The position numbers were made by a program, and so were the translations under genes. A model generated the notes under the pieces. That model saw only the letters and a list, made by a program, of their open reading frames with translations, made no database searches and was not told the DNA's origin. Shown here in pieces: positions 21,533-32,947 of a stretch of 64,000 bases of DNA. Numbering within the stretch: position 1 is the first letter of the stretch; each line of letters starts with the position of its first letter. Origin of the DNA: Narthecium ossifragum (taxonomy: Eukaryota; Streptophyta; Magnoliopsida; Dioscoreales; Nartheciaceae); contig OY986964.1 of assembly GCA_963920575.1 (NCBI GenBank), positions 16,309,987 through 16,373,986 of the forward strand. Direction: 5' to 3'.

Positions 21533-22977
21533 TGATGAGTCAGTAAATATTCATACTTAAACCCCTTAGTTTACATTTGTTAGCCCGAGAGTGTTTGTAT
21601 TTGATAGTTTGTTAATAGATTTCAGGTTTAATGAAGATTCAAGTTAGAAAATACAGAAAAAGACTCATATATGGAAATTAAGCCGCTCCACTGTCAGTTT
21701 GAAAAGAATTCACCAAATTCTCCCGATAAATCCTAAATTCCTAAAATGTGGAGGACTTATAGAAGACTTCAATCTGAACAACTTTCATGTTGGACACTTT
21801 GCGAGATTCTGGACAAATTAATATCAGTTTGCAACCATATGAAGATAAACAGATGCTGGGAAACTGATCCGTCGATGCTCAGTAGAATATTCGCCAAATA
21901 TTTCAGATAAGTCCAAATAATGTCAAATCTTCGGGACAGGACAGAAGGCTTCCTAATCTAAATCTTTCATGTTGCCCATATTTCCAAGTGCCGAACAGGT
22001 TGAATCCAGTCGCGACGGGAAGAGGCTGTCAGAATTAAACCAGGAAATCCGAGTTGTACTAGAGGTCCAACTCAACCCAAAACCCTAATTTCGGGAATAC
22101 ACCTATAAGAAGGTGTTTGCTGGCCGAAAATTGGAGATCCCCATAGAGAAAAAAGAGAGAATTAGGGTTTGGAGGATTCTCAGGAGAAGATGAAGTTGCA
22201 GTGCAGATCCCAACAGTTCTTCATCGAATCTATGGCTTCCATCACAAAGATGATAGGCTAATCTCTATAGTTAGGGATCTCATGAGGCTTTAGTAGATCT
22301 TCATTGAATTTTTCTAGTTGAATCTTGTATTCTTTTTCTCGACATGATCTTATAGATTTGGTTTTAATGATAAAAGAGTAGAGGGAACAGAGTTCCTTGA
22401 CGTATTTTTAGTCCTACTTGATTTCGGTGATTGATGGTAGAGATCTATAGGATGATTTTTATGTGGTTTTTGAATGACCGATGATATATTTTATGTTTAG
22501 TGATGATAGCTTGTGCTAAGGTTACCCCGAAGACAATCTATGCTAATCAAAGATAAAATATGCCTTTGGAAAACACTCTCCTTCTTTTAGGGATTCATGT
22601 AAGCTTGAGAAGTTGTGAATCTATAATGTCTAGATAAGAAAACAAGAGGATAACTAAAGAATACAGGAAGTGAAACTAAAGTGGATGTAGTAATCCCTAG
22701 GTTTTCTCTCATTAATATATTTCAATCTTTTTACATCGCTTTCTTAATTAGTTCTAATTAATAAGTTTTCTAAAACCCAAATCAATCCTTTTCACTTTAG
22801 ATTTAGAGTTCCGAGATTTAATTCTGATTTCTCCTTCGTAATCCAAGTTTTCCTTGTGGTTCGATCCCGTATTTCATCACTATTCTACTCCATAGTTTAG
22901 TATTTTGAATAAGGGTTTATAAATTTTATTCTTGATTGAGTTTGCAACGTTTTTAACGACGCGTTTGTAAGCGATCA
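21533..22977 (+). repeat. 5' LTR of element B
   Basis: TGATGAGTCAGTAAATATTC...TTTGTAAGCGATCA. A TATA-like CCTATAAGAAG lies near 22102. Closely matches the 3' LTR at 41845-43287. Confidence 0.92.
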
Positions 22978-22982
22978 ATTTT

Positions 22983-23000
22983 TGACGCCATTGGCGGGGA
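22983..23000 (+). promoter_or_regulatory. Primer-binding site of element B
   Basis: TGACGCCATTGGCGGGGA, a variant of TGGCGCCGTTGCCGGGGA, the complement of the tRNA-Asp 3' end used by Athila/Tat elements. It begins five bases after the LTR. Confidence 0.78.
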
Positions 23001-23433
23001 ATCTTTTGATTTACAACGGAGTATCGATTTAATTTTCTATTATTTCTTTTTCTGAGCGTAGTTAGATTTTTATTTTTATTTACTTTATTTTACATTTTTT
23101 AGGATTTTTTTGACAATTTTCTGGAATTTTTGCTGCATTGGAACGGATTTTTCTTGAAGAAAAACACAACTCGCCAGCCACCTGGAGCGACCGGTCGGAC
23201 TTGAATCCAATCGATCGGACTGTTCCATCTGCTTTGAAGTGGCCTTCGAGTGAAGGAGCTTGTGGCCTGGAGCGACCGATCGAAACTGCACAGTCAGCTA
23301 AGCCTTTTTGCTTCAAACCTTTTCGTTTCAATTGTTGTTTGCCGGGTTTTGTCCTCTCCTCCGCACCTTCTATTTTCTTTTTCCTCTTTTTGTGTGATCT
23401 TACATGCAAGGTAGATGATCCCTACATAATCCG
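23001..23433 (+). promoter_or_regulatory. Leader of element B with a GATC/GACC hairpin block
   Basis: Untranslated leader of about 430 bp. At 23186-23284 it has GCGACCGGTCGGAC, CCAATCGATCGGACTG and GCGACCGATCG units similar to the class ii cassette found elsewhere in LTRs. The rest is T-rich with no feature seen. Confidence 0.6.
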
Positions 23434-24837
23434 TTGGAACCTTTGGATCTAGAAATAGAGGCCACACTTCGAGCAGCTAAAACCTTAGGACAAAAATCTA
23501 TAAGTAATTACCAGGAAGCCATAAGCAACTTGCAATCCTTAATGGCTGAACACGAGGAACATGTCATTGACCCTAATGATAATATGGGTAGGGGTGAAAA
23601 TGATAACAATAATAGAGAAGTCCCAATTAGGAATCACTTCCTACCTGGACCTTATACCTATGCTTCTTGTATCAACCCACCTACCATCAATGCTACACAT
23701 TATGAGATTAAGCCTAATTGGATTACAGCCTTACCTTCTTTCTATGGGCGTGAGAATGAGGATCCCTGTGGACACATTGCTAGCTTTCTTGAAATCTTTT
23801 CCATGTTCAAACTTCAGCATTTTAATGATGATTAGACTCAAGCTCTTCCCTTTTTCTTTGAAAGACAAGGCTAAACATTGGCTTCAAACCTTAGCTCCAA
23901 ATTCGATCTCAACACGGGACCAACTTCAGGATACTTTCCTTAAAAAATATTTCCCTATTATTAAAACTCAAAATTATCGAACCATGATTATTTCTTTTAT
24001 GCAAAATGAAGATGAGATGTTTCATGAAGCTTGGGAAAGATTTAAGGATCTTCTTAGAGAGTGTCCCCATCACGAGGTACCTGAGTGGCAATTAGCCCAA
24101 TCATTTTATAATGGTCTTAATGATCGGTATAGGACAATGGTCGAAGCTTGCTGCGGGGGTGTTGTTCTTAGTAAGCCATGGACTAGTCTTTGGGAAATGT
24201 ATGATAACCTTGCTGAAAATTCACAACACAATGCCTCAGTTTCTAGGAGTCGTTCTACCACTGTTCGTAATTCTCGGGTAATTCATGAAATTTCTGAATT
24301 CCAAAGTCTCTCCGCACAAGTAGCCTTCTTAACTAAAGATTAAATCAGTTGAAAACAGGCCAATCTCTTGCTCAACAATTGCCTAACACTTCTCTTGAAA
24401 CCAGTGCCCTTTGCCTTAATTCTGATCACCATATCACTGATTGTCATCTAGCTCCCAATTTCACTGACTTTGTTCAGGAACATGTTAATGCAACTTATGG
24501 TTTCTCCAAACCTCATAACAACCCTTATTCTGATACCTACAATCCAGGTTGGAGAAATCATCCTAATTTTAATTGGAAGCCACAACAGTCAAGTAACTTT
24601 CAAGGGCAAACCAATACAACTAATACATCTACTTTCAAGTACCCACCTAAACTTTTTGCAAATTCAAACCCTGGGTACTCTTCACATTATCCACAGAATA
24701 CCTCTCAACCTCCTCCTCCTGAATCATCAACTAAGCCCACTTTAAATTCAATCATGAGTACACTTTTAAAGATGAGAGGTGATATCAATAGGGATATGTC
24801 ATCCATGAAGGTCGAAATTTCAACTATCAAAGGTGAT
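23434..24837 (+). pseudogene. Element B gag
   Basis: Athila-type Gag that would form the capsid. Start taken at MEPLDLEIEATLRAAKT (23434). It contains the retrotransposon gag core (LKLFPFSLKDKAKHWLQTL, then EAWERFKDLLRECPHHEVP and FYNGL) and the NPYSDTYNPGWRNHPNF motif typical of Athila gag. A frameshift at about 23833 moves the frame by one, and another at about 24343 moves it again. The CCHC knuckle has lost its first cysteine (SALCLNSDHHITDC). The frame is then cut by insertion of A and continues at 35251. Confidence 0.88.
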
Positions 24838-25175
24838 GTCTCTGATGAGTGCATGAAAGTGCACTCTGAACATAACTAAGAGCAGCTTATTTGCTTAGTT
24901 TTCATGATTAATATAGATGATTTCGTCCGTATATGTTGCTTCACAAAGTTATTTGTATTATGCAAGAAATTGAAACAAAGATGGGTCTTTAACGCCAAAA
25001 CTGTACCTTTTCGAAATGAATCAGATGATGTGCCATATATGGTTGGAAAGCTCTTGAAGTCTAGTTTCTGGAGAGTTTTATGGTTCGTGATTTGGAGCTT
25101 CCTATAGAAAGTTACAGTGCTTTTACTACAACCAGCGCAGGGCAGAATAGCAGAAGAAATGCGCAGAGAATAAGA

Positions 25176-25341
25176 GATCGATCTCATTCCAAAAGAGATC
25201 GCTCCCTATGCACCCAGAGACGAAAAACAGACCGTGAGAAGAAATTTGAATCTGGAATAAAGGGATCGATCTTCTTTTCAAAAGAGATCGATCCGAACCT
25301 GGAAGCGCCTGTCATCCGTGGGAATATGATCGATCCGTTTT
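25176..25341. repeat. GATC-core hairpin cassette, class i (A 5' LTR, left part)
   Basis: GAGATCGATCTC/AAAGAGATCG and GGATCGATCTTC/AAAGAGATCGATCC pairs. The array continues at 27823-27905 on the far side of K1. Confidence 0.75.
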
Positions 25342-25635
25342 TAAAGGAGATCTGTGAGGGCCCCTCCCTCTGACCTGACTCGACCGCGTGGGTCGAGATC
25401 CGATTTCTTGTTGGTTTGGTTCCGTGTCGAGCACGATCGGGCGATCGTGTGGCGGTTTGGACCCCGAGGGCATTTTGGTAAATATGCCCTCTGGTGGTCG
25501 GTTTCACACCTGCGTTGCACCCACGGCCTTGGATTGATGAATGTGTTTGATTGAATCTCTAGGGTGCGTCCGATCGGAAGATCGGAGCTCGATCGGGAAA
25601 GATCGAATCGGACGGCTGAGATAGATCTGGATTTT

Positions 25636-25644
25636 CTATAAAAG
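25636..25644 (+). promoter_or_regulatory. TATA box of solo LTR K1
   Basis: CTATAAAAG about 280 bp into the LTR, directly after a cluster of GATCGG-type units (25566-25616) and before a CT-rich leader stretch. Confidence 0.65.
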
Positions 25645-26171
25645 CCCTGTCCCTTTCTTCTCTTTCCTTCTCTCCTTCTCCTATCGTTTTCTTCCCCTCT
25701 CTCTCCTTCGGCTGAGCTAGGGTTTGGAGACTTGGGCTTCGGATTGCGGATCTTGACGGCTTAACAAGCGGGACGCGTGGAGGAGCAACCCTACTTGCTC
25801 AAGTAGGTGTTTCTACCTCGATCTTTGGATCGGGTTCTCCTAGGATAGGTTTTATGCACTTTTGCTGTAGGAATGTATGTTAGAATGCTATGTAACTCTA
25901 TGTGCATGTGATGTTGTTCATTTCCGGTATTCCTACGCTGCGAATTCAGTATTCTAACGGTTGATTTTCGTATTATCGCCGTTTTGTCGATTTTCGTCCA
26001 TTTGGACCTAGATAAGAGATTTAACCGTCAAAAACTGGATTTCTTCATTCCATTAGCTTCCCCATTGTTAAATACACTTGCTTGCAAAATCTTGTCTTAT
26101 TCCAACTTGGTTTGATCCTTGAAATCCAAGAAATTGGATTTTCGGCACTGTTCTGAGGAACTGTGCCTGAG

Positions 26172-26580
26172 GCTCGACAGTCGATCGGTGCATCGACCGT
26201 CCAGCGTTGATACGCTCCTTCGGGGCTCGATGGTCGATCGGTGCATCGATCGTCAAGTATCATTTTACTCTTTCTGGGCCTGGCGGTCGACCGTCGCATC
26301 GACCGTCGGGCTCTGTCGGGATTTTGGACTCCCACAGTCGATGGATCAATCGACCGCGGGATCTTCTCCTTTTCGCCATTTACCTGACGGTCGACCGTCG
26401 GATCGACCATCGCATCGACCGTCAGGCGCTGTTTTGTTTTGGGCATCTTAGGGTCGATGGGTGGATCGACCGTCGCCCTTGGTTTTCTTCGCCTTGGTCT
26501 CACGGTCGATCCCCGGATCGACCGTGACATCGTCCGTGGTCTCATGGTCGATCCCCTGATCGACCGTAACATCATCCGTG
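26172..26580. repeat. GATC-core hairpin cassette, class iii (K1)
   Basis: About ten facing pairs of GGTCGAT and ATCGACC. One of the best is at about 26502-26526, with 12-base arms CACGGTCGATCC and GGATCGACCGTG and almost no loop. Here the array lies downstream of the TATA box, unlike in the Athila LTRs. Confidence 0.85.
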
Positions 26581-27822
26581 ACCCCTTGGACTTGGTTTTC
26601 TGGCTTTTCTTGGATGGATTTGATTTGTGATTAGTATCTAAACATGTTGGGAAGTGTGTAGGGGGATTTCATGAAGTTTTCACGGGATTTCCATTGAGAT
26701 TAAGGTTTGGATTGCATATTGATTTTCCTTGAATAAATCGATGTTGTGGGTTGCCTTTAAATACATGTTTAGATGTTGTTAATTGCTTAATGGTGTGCTT
26801 AGCCATTAGCTAGCTATGAATGCTAGCTAATGAGGAATTGTGGAACCTTAGCCTCTTGCCGGCGAGTGCCGAGGGCTATTGTATATCTGTTGGACTTGTA
26901 ACTGATGATGTGATAAGTAGAGACATCTAGGATAGATGTTTGCCTAAGATCATGTATTGTGTGCATTAGAGGCATTTGAGGTTAGGCGGACGATGGTTTG
27001 GGTCGCCGATCCGAGGCTCTCGGGTAGCTCGGATCTAGCCATAGGACCGTGGCTGGGTAGTCAGGTTTAGGGTGTGATTGTTTAATCAGAATCTCTTGTT
27101 ATTGAGGATTTGCGATAGTTGACTTGATCATGTTCGAGGTTTAGAGGTCGTGTTGTCTTCCAAGGCCAAGTGCTAAGGATGGGTGTCGTCGTCCCTGACT
27201 TGGTCCCCTGGCAGTGGTTTCCTGCTGGGTAGAGGTGATCCTACTGATTCTTGTCCTTTTCCTCCCAGCGTGTTGGTTGATGTTCCCAACGTAGTCGGTT
27301 GAGAAGAGTAGGATCCCTTGGGGAGTCGACAGGGTTGTGGGACCCGTGGCATCCGTTAGACTTGAGCTGGGAGACAACACTGTTGTTGTTTTCCTCCTTT
27401 CAGTGTGCGGTAGAGTATAACCCTACTGAGCTTATCGCTCACTCCTACTCGGCTGCGTTTGCAGGTGTAGGGGGCAGCTCTTTTTCAGTGGAGCCGATAG
27501 GATCGGCCTTTGGCGGCGTGAGTACATCCAGAGGCGCTTGAGGTTGCTGGAGGATTATCTGTTGTACATTTAGATATATGTATATGTTGTAGACATTCTG
27601 GGGATTTTGGAATCTTGTATTTTATCTTTACCTTGGAAGTCTTAGAATGGAATTTTGTAACTATACAACTTGATGTTATATGAATTGAATCTGTTTCGCC
27701 TCTGGAATACAATTGTTTAAATTATCCGTCTTTTCCGCTTTGTATCACGCCGATTGAAGATGAATAGTGATAGGAACCCTCACGCCCCGTCCTGGATGGG
27801 TTTTCAGGGTCGGGGTGTGACA

Positions 27823-27905
27823 AGATCGATCTTTGTCGAGCAAAATCTAGAACCTGAGTTCACGGAAGGAAGAAGATCGATCTCTTTTCAAAGGGAGATC
27901 GATCT
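27823..27905. repeat. GATC-core hairpin cassette, class i (A 5' LTR, right part)
   Basis: AGATCGATCTTTG and the pair AGATCGATCTC/GAGATCGATCTC, ending about 65 bp upstream of the TATA box. Confidence 0.75.
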
Positions 27906-27968
27906 CTTTTGGCTCTGCGGGAAAGATCAAAGGTTGAGATCTAATCCGAGTTAGGGTTTCACAAAAGC

Positions 27969-27978
27969 CTATAAATAG
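27969..27978 (+). promoter_or_regulatory. TATA box of A 5' LTR
   Basis: CTATAAATAG, conserved in the 3' LTR of A and in all C-family LTRs. Confidence 0.75.
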
Positions 27979-28858
27979 ACTTCTTAGGGAGATCTTTAGG
28001 GAGTTCTTGGACGTTTTTGGAGGCTCTTTTCTGGACGTTTTCCAAAGGAAGAAGATGAAGAAATCTCCATCCATGGCCGAGTAATCCGCGGGCATGGCGG
28101 ACGGATGATCTAGCGAGGACTAGGGCTTCTTCTCCAACAATGGTTCATAGTTTTAATCTTTATTGTTAAACTCTTTTCTATGTATTGGTTCTTCAAAGAT
28201 TATTTTCAGATTATAGATTTCTATGTGGATTAATATTATGAATCAAGTCATGCTTCTTTCATGATCTTATAATCCCATAGTTTTATCTATTATTTACCTA
28301 CTTTATCTCGTGAAATCTTTGCTATGCATTGCCGATTGTGAGAGTTGGTATTGTGTATTCTTAGAGATCTGGTTAGATAGAGTTAGGGCTTTGTCCTGAT
28401 GAACTTTTGCTATATGTTGCCTGTAGTGACAGCCGGTATCATATATTCTTAGGTTTGGGTTGGATGAAGTTGGACCTATAATAAGAAAGAATCAATCGTA
28501 GGAAGACACATTTATATATTTTGTTAGGTTTATAGTTCCATATCTTCTGGTTAAGGTGATTGGGATGTGAATCCCTTGACTGAGTATCATATGAACCATT
28601 GAGAAGAGAAGAACCAAAATCCGAGTGAGGTGATTCCTGAAACCTAGCCTTATCAAAATCCTGATATCTTTAGTTAACCTTACATTATAATTAAATCCTT
28701 TGATCTAATTTAGTTAATTCTTAAGTTCTCGTTTGTCTTCAATTCATTGTTATTTGTGTTTTGGATATTTTCTGCTTGTCTCTCTGTGGGTTTGACCTCC
28801 CTTATGTTGTACTGCACCGCGACCGCTGTGCGTGACACATTTGAGAAACATCAAAAAT

Positions 28859-28877
28859 TGGCGCTGTTGCCAAGGAG
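28859..28877 (+). promoter_or_regulatory. Primer-binding site of element A
   Basis: TGGCGCTGTTGCCAAGGAG, a tRNA-Asp-type PBS five bases after the LTR. Two mismatches to the expected sequence have accumulated compared with C. Confidence 0.8.
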
Positions 28878-29105
28878 ACGTTTCAGAAAAGCGCCAGAAT
28901 CAGATTACAGTGATTGTAGACATCGAAAGCGGTAACTTCGTTCATTTTCTTTAGTCTTTACTTCTTTATTTCGGCTTTGATTTTTCTTCTCTATTAGGAT
29001 TGTTTTTTTTTATTCGGTTTTAGTTAGTAAGCTTAATTTCAATTATTGTTTTTGCTTATTTTCTTTAGATGGTTTGCATCTTTTGAATTGCGTGTTTGTT
29101 GGTGT
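28878..29105 (+). promoter_or_regulatory. Leader of element A
   Basis: T-rich untranslated leader. A possible splice donor (GCGGTAACTT, about 28929) and a pyrimidine tract ending in TTTCTTTAG (about 29069) are present and also conserved in C, so a leader intron is possible but unproven. Confidence 0.4.
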
Positions 29106-30480
29106 ATACCTCAGTATAGAGACAAACTAGGCAGATTTGCTAGACGTCCCGAGGGTGATTCTGAAACTTCTGATAGTGAGACATATATTGCTGATCTCTT
29201 TAACGCACAGTCACAAACTTCACATCATATTTTCATTATGGCTGAGCACGAGGAAGAACAAGGTCCTAGGAGTTTGCAAGAATATTTGCATCCCACACGC
29301 ACTGCTACACCTTCATGCATCATGTTTCCAACTAATGCAGCACATGTTGACTTTAAACCTGGCATGATTCAGTTGCTTCCTACCTTTCATGGGTTGGAAA
29401 ATGAAAATCCATATGTGCATATTATGGAGTTTGAGGAAGTAGTAGCGACCTTCCATGGCCAACCAAGTGCATTAAATATGATCCGACTTAAGTTCTTTCC
29501 CTTCTCACTGAAGGATAGAGCGAAGAGTTGGTTATATTTCTTGAGGCCACGATCTATAGGATCTTGGGCTGAAATGACAGGGATATTTTTTAACAAGTAT
29601 TTTCCACAGCACAAAACCAATGCACTTAAGAGACATATTTCGATCTTCACCCAAAAGGATAGTGAAACTGTGTATCAGGCGTGGGAACGATTTAAAAACA
29701 TGTTGAATTTATGTCCTCGTCATGGATATGAAAGTTGGCGTCATGTTGGTTATTTCTATGATGGTTTAACTGTTAGAGAACGTCAATTTGTTGAGATGAT
29801 ATGCAATGGTGAATTTTTGCAAAAAGATCCTGATGCAGCAATTGAATACTTGACTGAGGTTGCTGAGAAAGCTCATACATGGACTGGACCGAATGCAACA
29901 GAAAGTACAAACAGGGCCAGACCACCACCGCAGCAACCAGGTGGAGGAATTTATCAGCTGCGGGAGGAGGATGTACTCAAGGCTAAAGTGGAGAGTCTAA
30001 CAAGGGAGCTGGAGCCATTAAAGACCAAAGATATGATGGCAGCCCGGCCCTCTCCTTACAGCGAACCTACAAGGCCGGCTGGGCCGTGTGCGATCTGTCA
30101 AGGCGTGGACCACCAGATTGACGGTTGCCATACTTATGTTGAGATGAGAGGTGTGTACGACGAGCATTGTAACGCTGTAGGCGGATTCAGGAGGCCGTAT
30201 ACCCCTTACTCGGAAACGTATAATCCAGGATGGCGAGAGCATCCAAACTTCAGCTGGAAATCGAATGCTCCATAAAGCAATGAGCATCATCAACCGCCAC
30301 CTAATAAGCCTTTTTCTAACCGTCCTTATAATACATCTGGTTTTCCTAGGCCTACATTTAATAACAGTTTACAAGAACTTAAATCTATGATTGTGCATGA
30401 ATCTAAGGAGAGAAAGGAGGATGTTCAAGAGATTCAGAGCCAGATCACGAAGCTGATCAACTCTTTGAGCGTGCATGGCG
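29106..30480 (+). pseudogene. Element A gag
   Basis: Nearly complete Athila-type gag. The start used in C (MPRYRDELGRFARRP) is ATA here, so initiation is lost unless another codon is used; the frame is open upstream to an ATG at 29046. Core motifs: LLPTFHGLENENPYVH, IRLKFFPFSLKDRAKSW, YQAWERFKNMLNLCP, FYDGLTVRERQFVEMI; then a CX2CX4HX4C zinc knuckle (CAICQGVDHQIDGC) at about 30090-30131 and YSETYNPGWREHPNFSW. A stop replaces Gln at 30273-30275, after which the frame continues to 30480. There a deletion joins gag to the middle of reverse transcriptase. Confidence 0.9.
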
Positions 30481-31260
30481 TATGTGTATAGATTATAGAA
30501 AATTGAATGCTGCCACCCGTAAGGATCATTTTCCATTGCCTTTTCTAGACCGGATCTTAGAAAGAGTAGCTGGACATCCTTTTTATTGTTTTCTTGATGG
30601 TTATTCTGGATATTATCAGATTGAGATTGCTCTAGAAGATCAGGAAAAAACTACTTTTACATGTCCTTTTGGTACTTATGCTTTCCGTAGAATGCCATTT
30701 GGATTGTGTAATGCTCCTGCTACTTTTTAGCGTTGTATGATGAGTATGCTTGTTGATATGATCAAGGAATGTATGTAAGTATATATGGATGATTTGACTG
30801 TATTTGGTAGCACTTTTGATGCATGCTTGCAAAACTTAAAGAGAGTCTTAGTCAGGTATGAAGAGAAGCACCTTGTGCTTAATTGGGAAAAGTGTCACTT
30901 CATGGTGCCCTCAGGCATTGTGTTGGCCCATATTGTCTCTTCTAGAGGCATTGAGGTGGATCGATCAAAAATCGATCTCATCTCAAAGTTTCCTGTGCCA
31001 AAGACTGTTAAAGATGTTAGATCTTTTCTAGGGCATGCTGGTTTTTACAGGAGATTCATTCAAAATTTTTCTGCTATTGCTCGTCCTTTATGTAATCTTT
31101 TGATAAAGGATACCCCTTTTGAGTAGACTATTGCTTGTCAAGAGGCTTTTCAAGCCTTGATTGGTAAATTGACTTCCGCACCTATTGTGCAACCACCCGA
31201 TTGGAGCCTTCCTTTTGAATTGATGTGTGATGCAAGTGATTTTGTTGTATGAGCTGTTTT
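30481..31260 (+). pseudogene. Element A reverse transcriptase (protease and RT N-terminus deleted)
   Basis: Begins abruptly at RMCIDYRKLNA-equivalent sequence (from 30477), joined to the gag end. Compared with C, the whole protease and the first RT motifs are missing. It retains FLDGYSGYYQI, FGLCNAPATF and the YMDD catalytic motif at about 30784-30795, then FLGHAGFYRRFIQNFS of the thumb. Stops at 30728 (in place of Gln), at 30776 (in place of Glu, before YMDD), at 31124 (in place of Trp) and at 31250 inactivate it. Confidence 0.9.
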
Positions 31261-31740
31261 AGGACAGTGAAAATATGGTAAACCTCATGTTATTCATTAT
31301 GCTAGCCGAACCTTGAATAATGCACAAATGAATTATTCTACCACCGAGAAAGAACTGTTAGCTATAGTCTTTGCATTAGACAAGTTTCGTGCTTATTTGA
31401 TTGGTTCTCCTATCACTATTTTCACTGATCATGCTGCGCTTAAGTACCTTCTCACGAAGAAGAATGCTAAAGCGCGCCTAATTCGTTGGATATTAATCTT
31501 ACAGGAATTTGATATTTTTATAAAAGATAAAAAGGGTGTGGAGAACGTTGTCGCTGATCACTTATCGAGGTTGATGGTGGAAGTAGCGGAAGATGAGCCA
31601 CCAATCATGGATGACTTCCCTGATGAGCAACTCTTTTCAGTTGCACGACTGCCCTGGTATGCACATATTGTTAATTACTTAGCGACAGGTGAGATCCCTT
31701 CCTTTTGGAGTGCGCAGTATAAGCGTAGATTTTTTGTTTA
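31261..31740 (+). pseudogene. Element A RNase H
   Basis: RNase H domain that would degrade the RNA of RNA/DNA hybrids. The stretch YSTTEKELLAIVFALDKF and FTDHAALKYLLTKK carry the expected acidic residues, then ADHLSRL and the linker to integrase. A stop at 31268 (near the start) and another at 31739 break the frame. Confidence 0.86.
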
Positions 31741-32947
31741 GGTAAAGAAATTTTATTGGGATGATCCTTGTCTGTTTAAGTATTGTCCTAACCAGATTAT
31801 GCGTCATTGTGTTCTTGATTATGAAATAGAAAGCATCATTATATTTTGTCACTCTCATGCATGTGGAGGCCATTTTTCGATGCAAAAGACTGCTGCTAAA
31901 ATTCATCAGTGTGGTTTTTACTGGCCTACTATGTTTCATGATGTTAACATTTTCTGCAGATCCTGTGATAGATGCCTAATGTTAGGAGCTCTATGTAGGA
32001 GACATATGATGCCTTTGAACCCCATTCAAGCCGTAGAGATTTTTGATTGTTGGGGTAAAGACTTTATGGGACCCTTTCCTTCTTCTTTTGGCTATTTATA
32101 TATATTGTTGGCTGTGGAATACGTGTCTAAGTGGGTGGAGGCTATTGCTTGTAGGAATAATGATCATTCCACTGTCATCAAGTTTCTTAAAGAGCATATT
32201 TTATCTCGGTTTGGGATTCCTAGAGTTATTATTAGTGACCAGGGATCACACTTTTGTAATCGCTCCTTTGAGACTTTGATGCGCAGGTATGGAGTCACAC
32301 ATAAGATTTTCACTGCTTATCATCCACAGACGAATGCCCAAGCTAAACTAGCCAACAGGGAGATCAAGCAAATCTTAGAGAAGACAGTGAGCCCCAACTG
32401 AAAGGACTGGTCGTTGAGGCTATCAGACGCGTTGTGGGCATATCGCACTGCTTACAAGACTACCCTGGCGATGTCGCCATTTCGCCTAGTTTATGGAAAA
32501 CCATGTCATCTTCCAGTCGAATTAGAACATAAGGTATATTGGGCTATTAAGTCACTAAATTTTACTTTGGATACTGCAGGTCAGGAACGGAAACTCCAGC
32601 TGTCTGAGTTGGAAGAACTCCGGAATGATGCTTATGAGAGTTCCAGGATCTTCAAGGCAAAGACAAAGGCCTACCATGGCAAGAAGATCCTGCAGAAGAC
32701 GTTTGAAGTAGGACAAAAGGCTTATCTGTATGACGCGCGCCTACACTTACATCCTGTGAAGCTGAGATCACGCTGGAGAGGCCCCTTCACCGTTAGCAGA
32801 ATATTTGAGAATGGGGATATGGAAGTTGAAGACCCAAAGGATGGGAGGCTATTTAAGGTTAATGGACAGAGCTTGAAGCCGATTCCAGAGAAAGTGGACC
32901 CTGAGGAGAACACCGTTTCTCTCGTAGACCCTGTCTACGAGGGATGA
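31741..32947 (+). pseudogene. Element A integrase
   Basis: Integrase with an HHCC zinc domain (HSHACGGHF...CDRC, about 31850-31972) and a D,D(35)E core: Asp in WGKDFMGPFP (about 32063), Asp in IISDQGSHF (about 32238) and Glu in ANREIKQIL (about 32360). C-terminal [18 protein letters not shown] region. A TGA stop at 32399-32401 (SPN-stop-KDW) is shared with C. Otherwise the frame is open to the stop at 32945-32947, which overlaps the ATG of the next small ORF. Confidence 0.9.

Larger units (their letters stand above)
25353..27822 (+). mobile_element. Solo LTR K1, Tekay-type, in the 5' LTR of A
   Basis: TGTGAGGGCCCC...GGGGTGTGACA, 2470 bp, flanked by a perfect AGATC duplication (25348-25352 and 27823-27827). 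The A 3' LTR preserves the empty site near 34678-34685, with a single AGATC. It is the same subfamily as the opposite solo LTR at 57422-59863. The region from 26800 to 27780 shows no genes, only LTR sequence. Confidence 0.95.
24843..28853 (+). repeat. 5' LTR of element A (interrupted by K1)
   Basis: About 1536 bp without K1. It matches the 3' LTR at 34174-35245, except that the 3' LTR has lost about 463 bp (here about 28204-28666) between short TATCTTTAG-like repeats. Confidence 0.93.

Noticed and set aside
30955..30985. GATCGATC cores in the RT/RNase H region of A (and in C at about 48930-48955)
   Set aside because: They encode the conserved VDRSKIDLI segment of Athila RT, so codon use explains them and they are not counted with the LTR cassettes.
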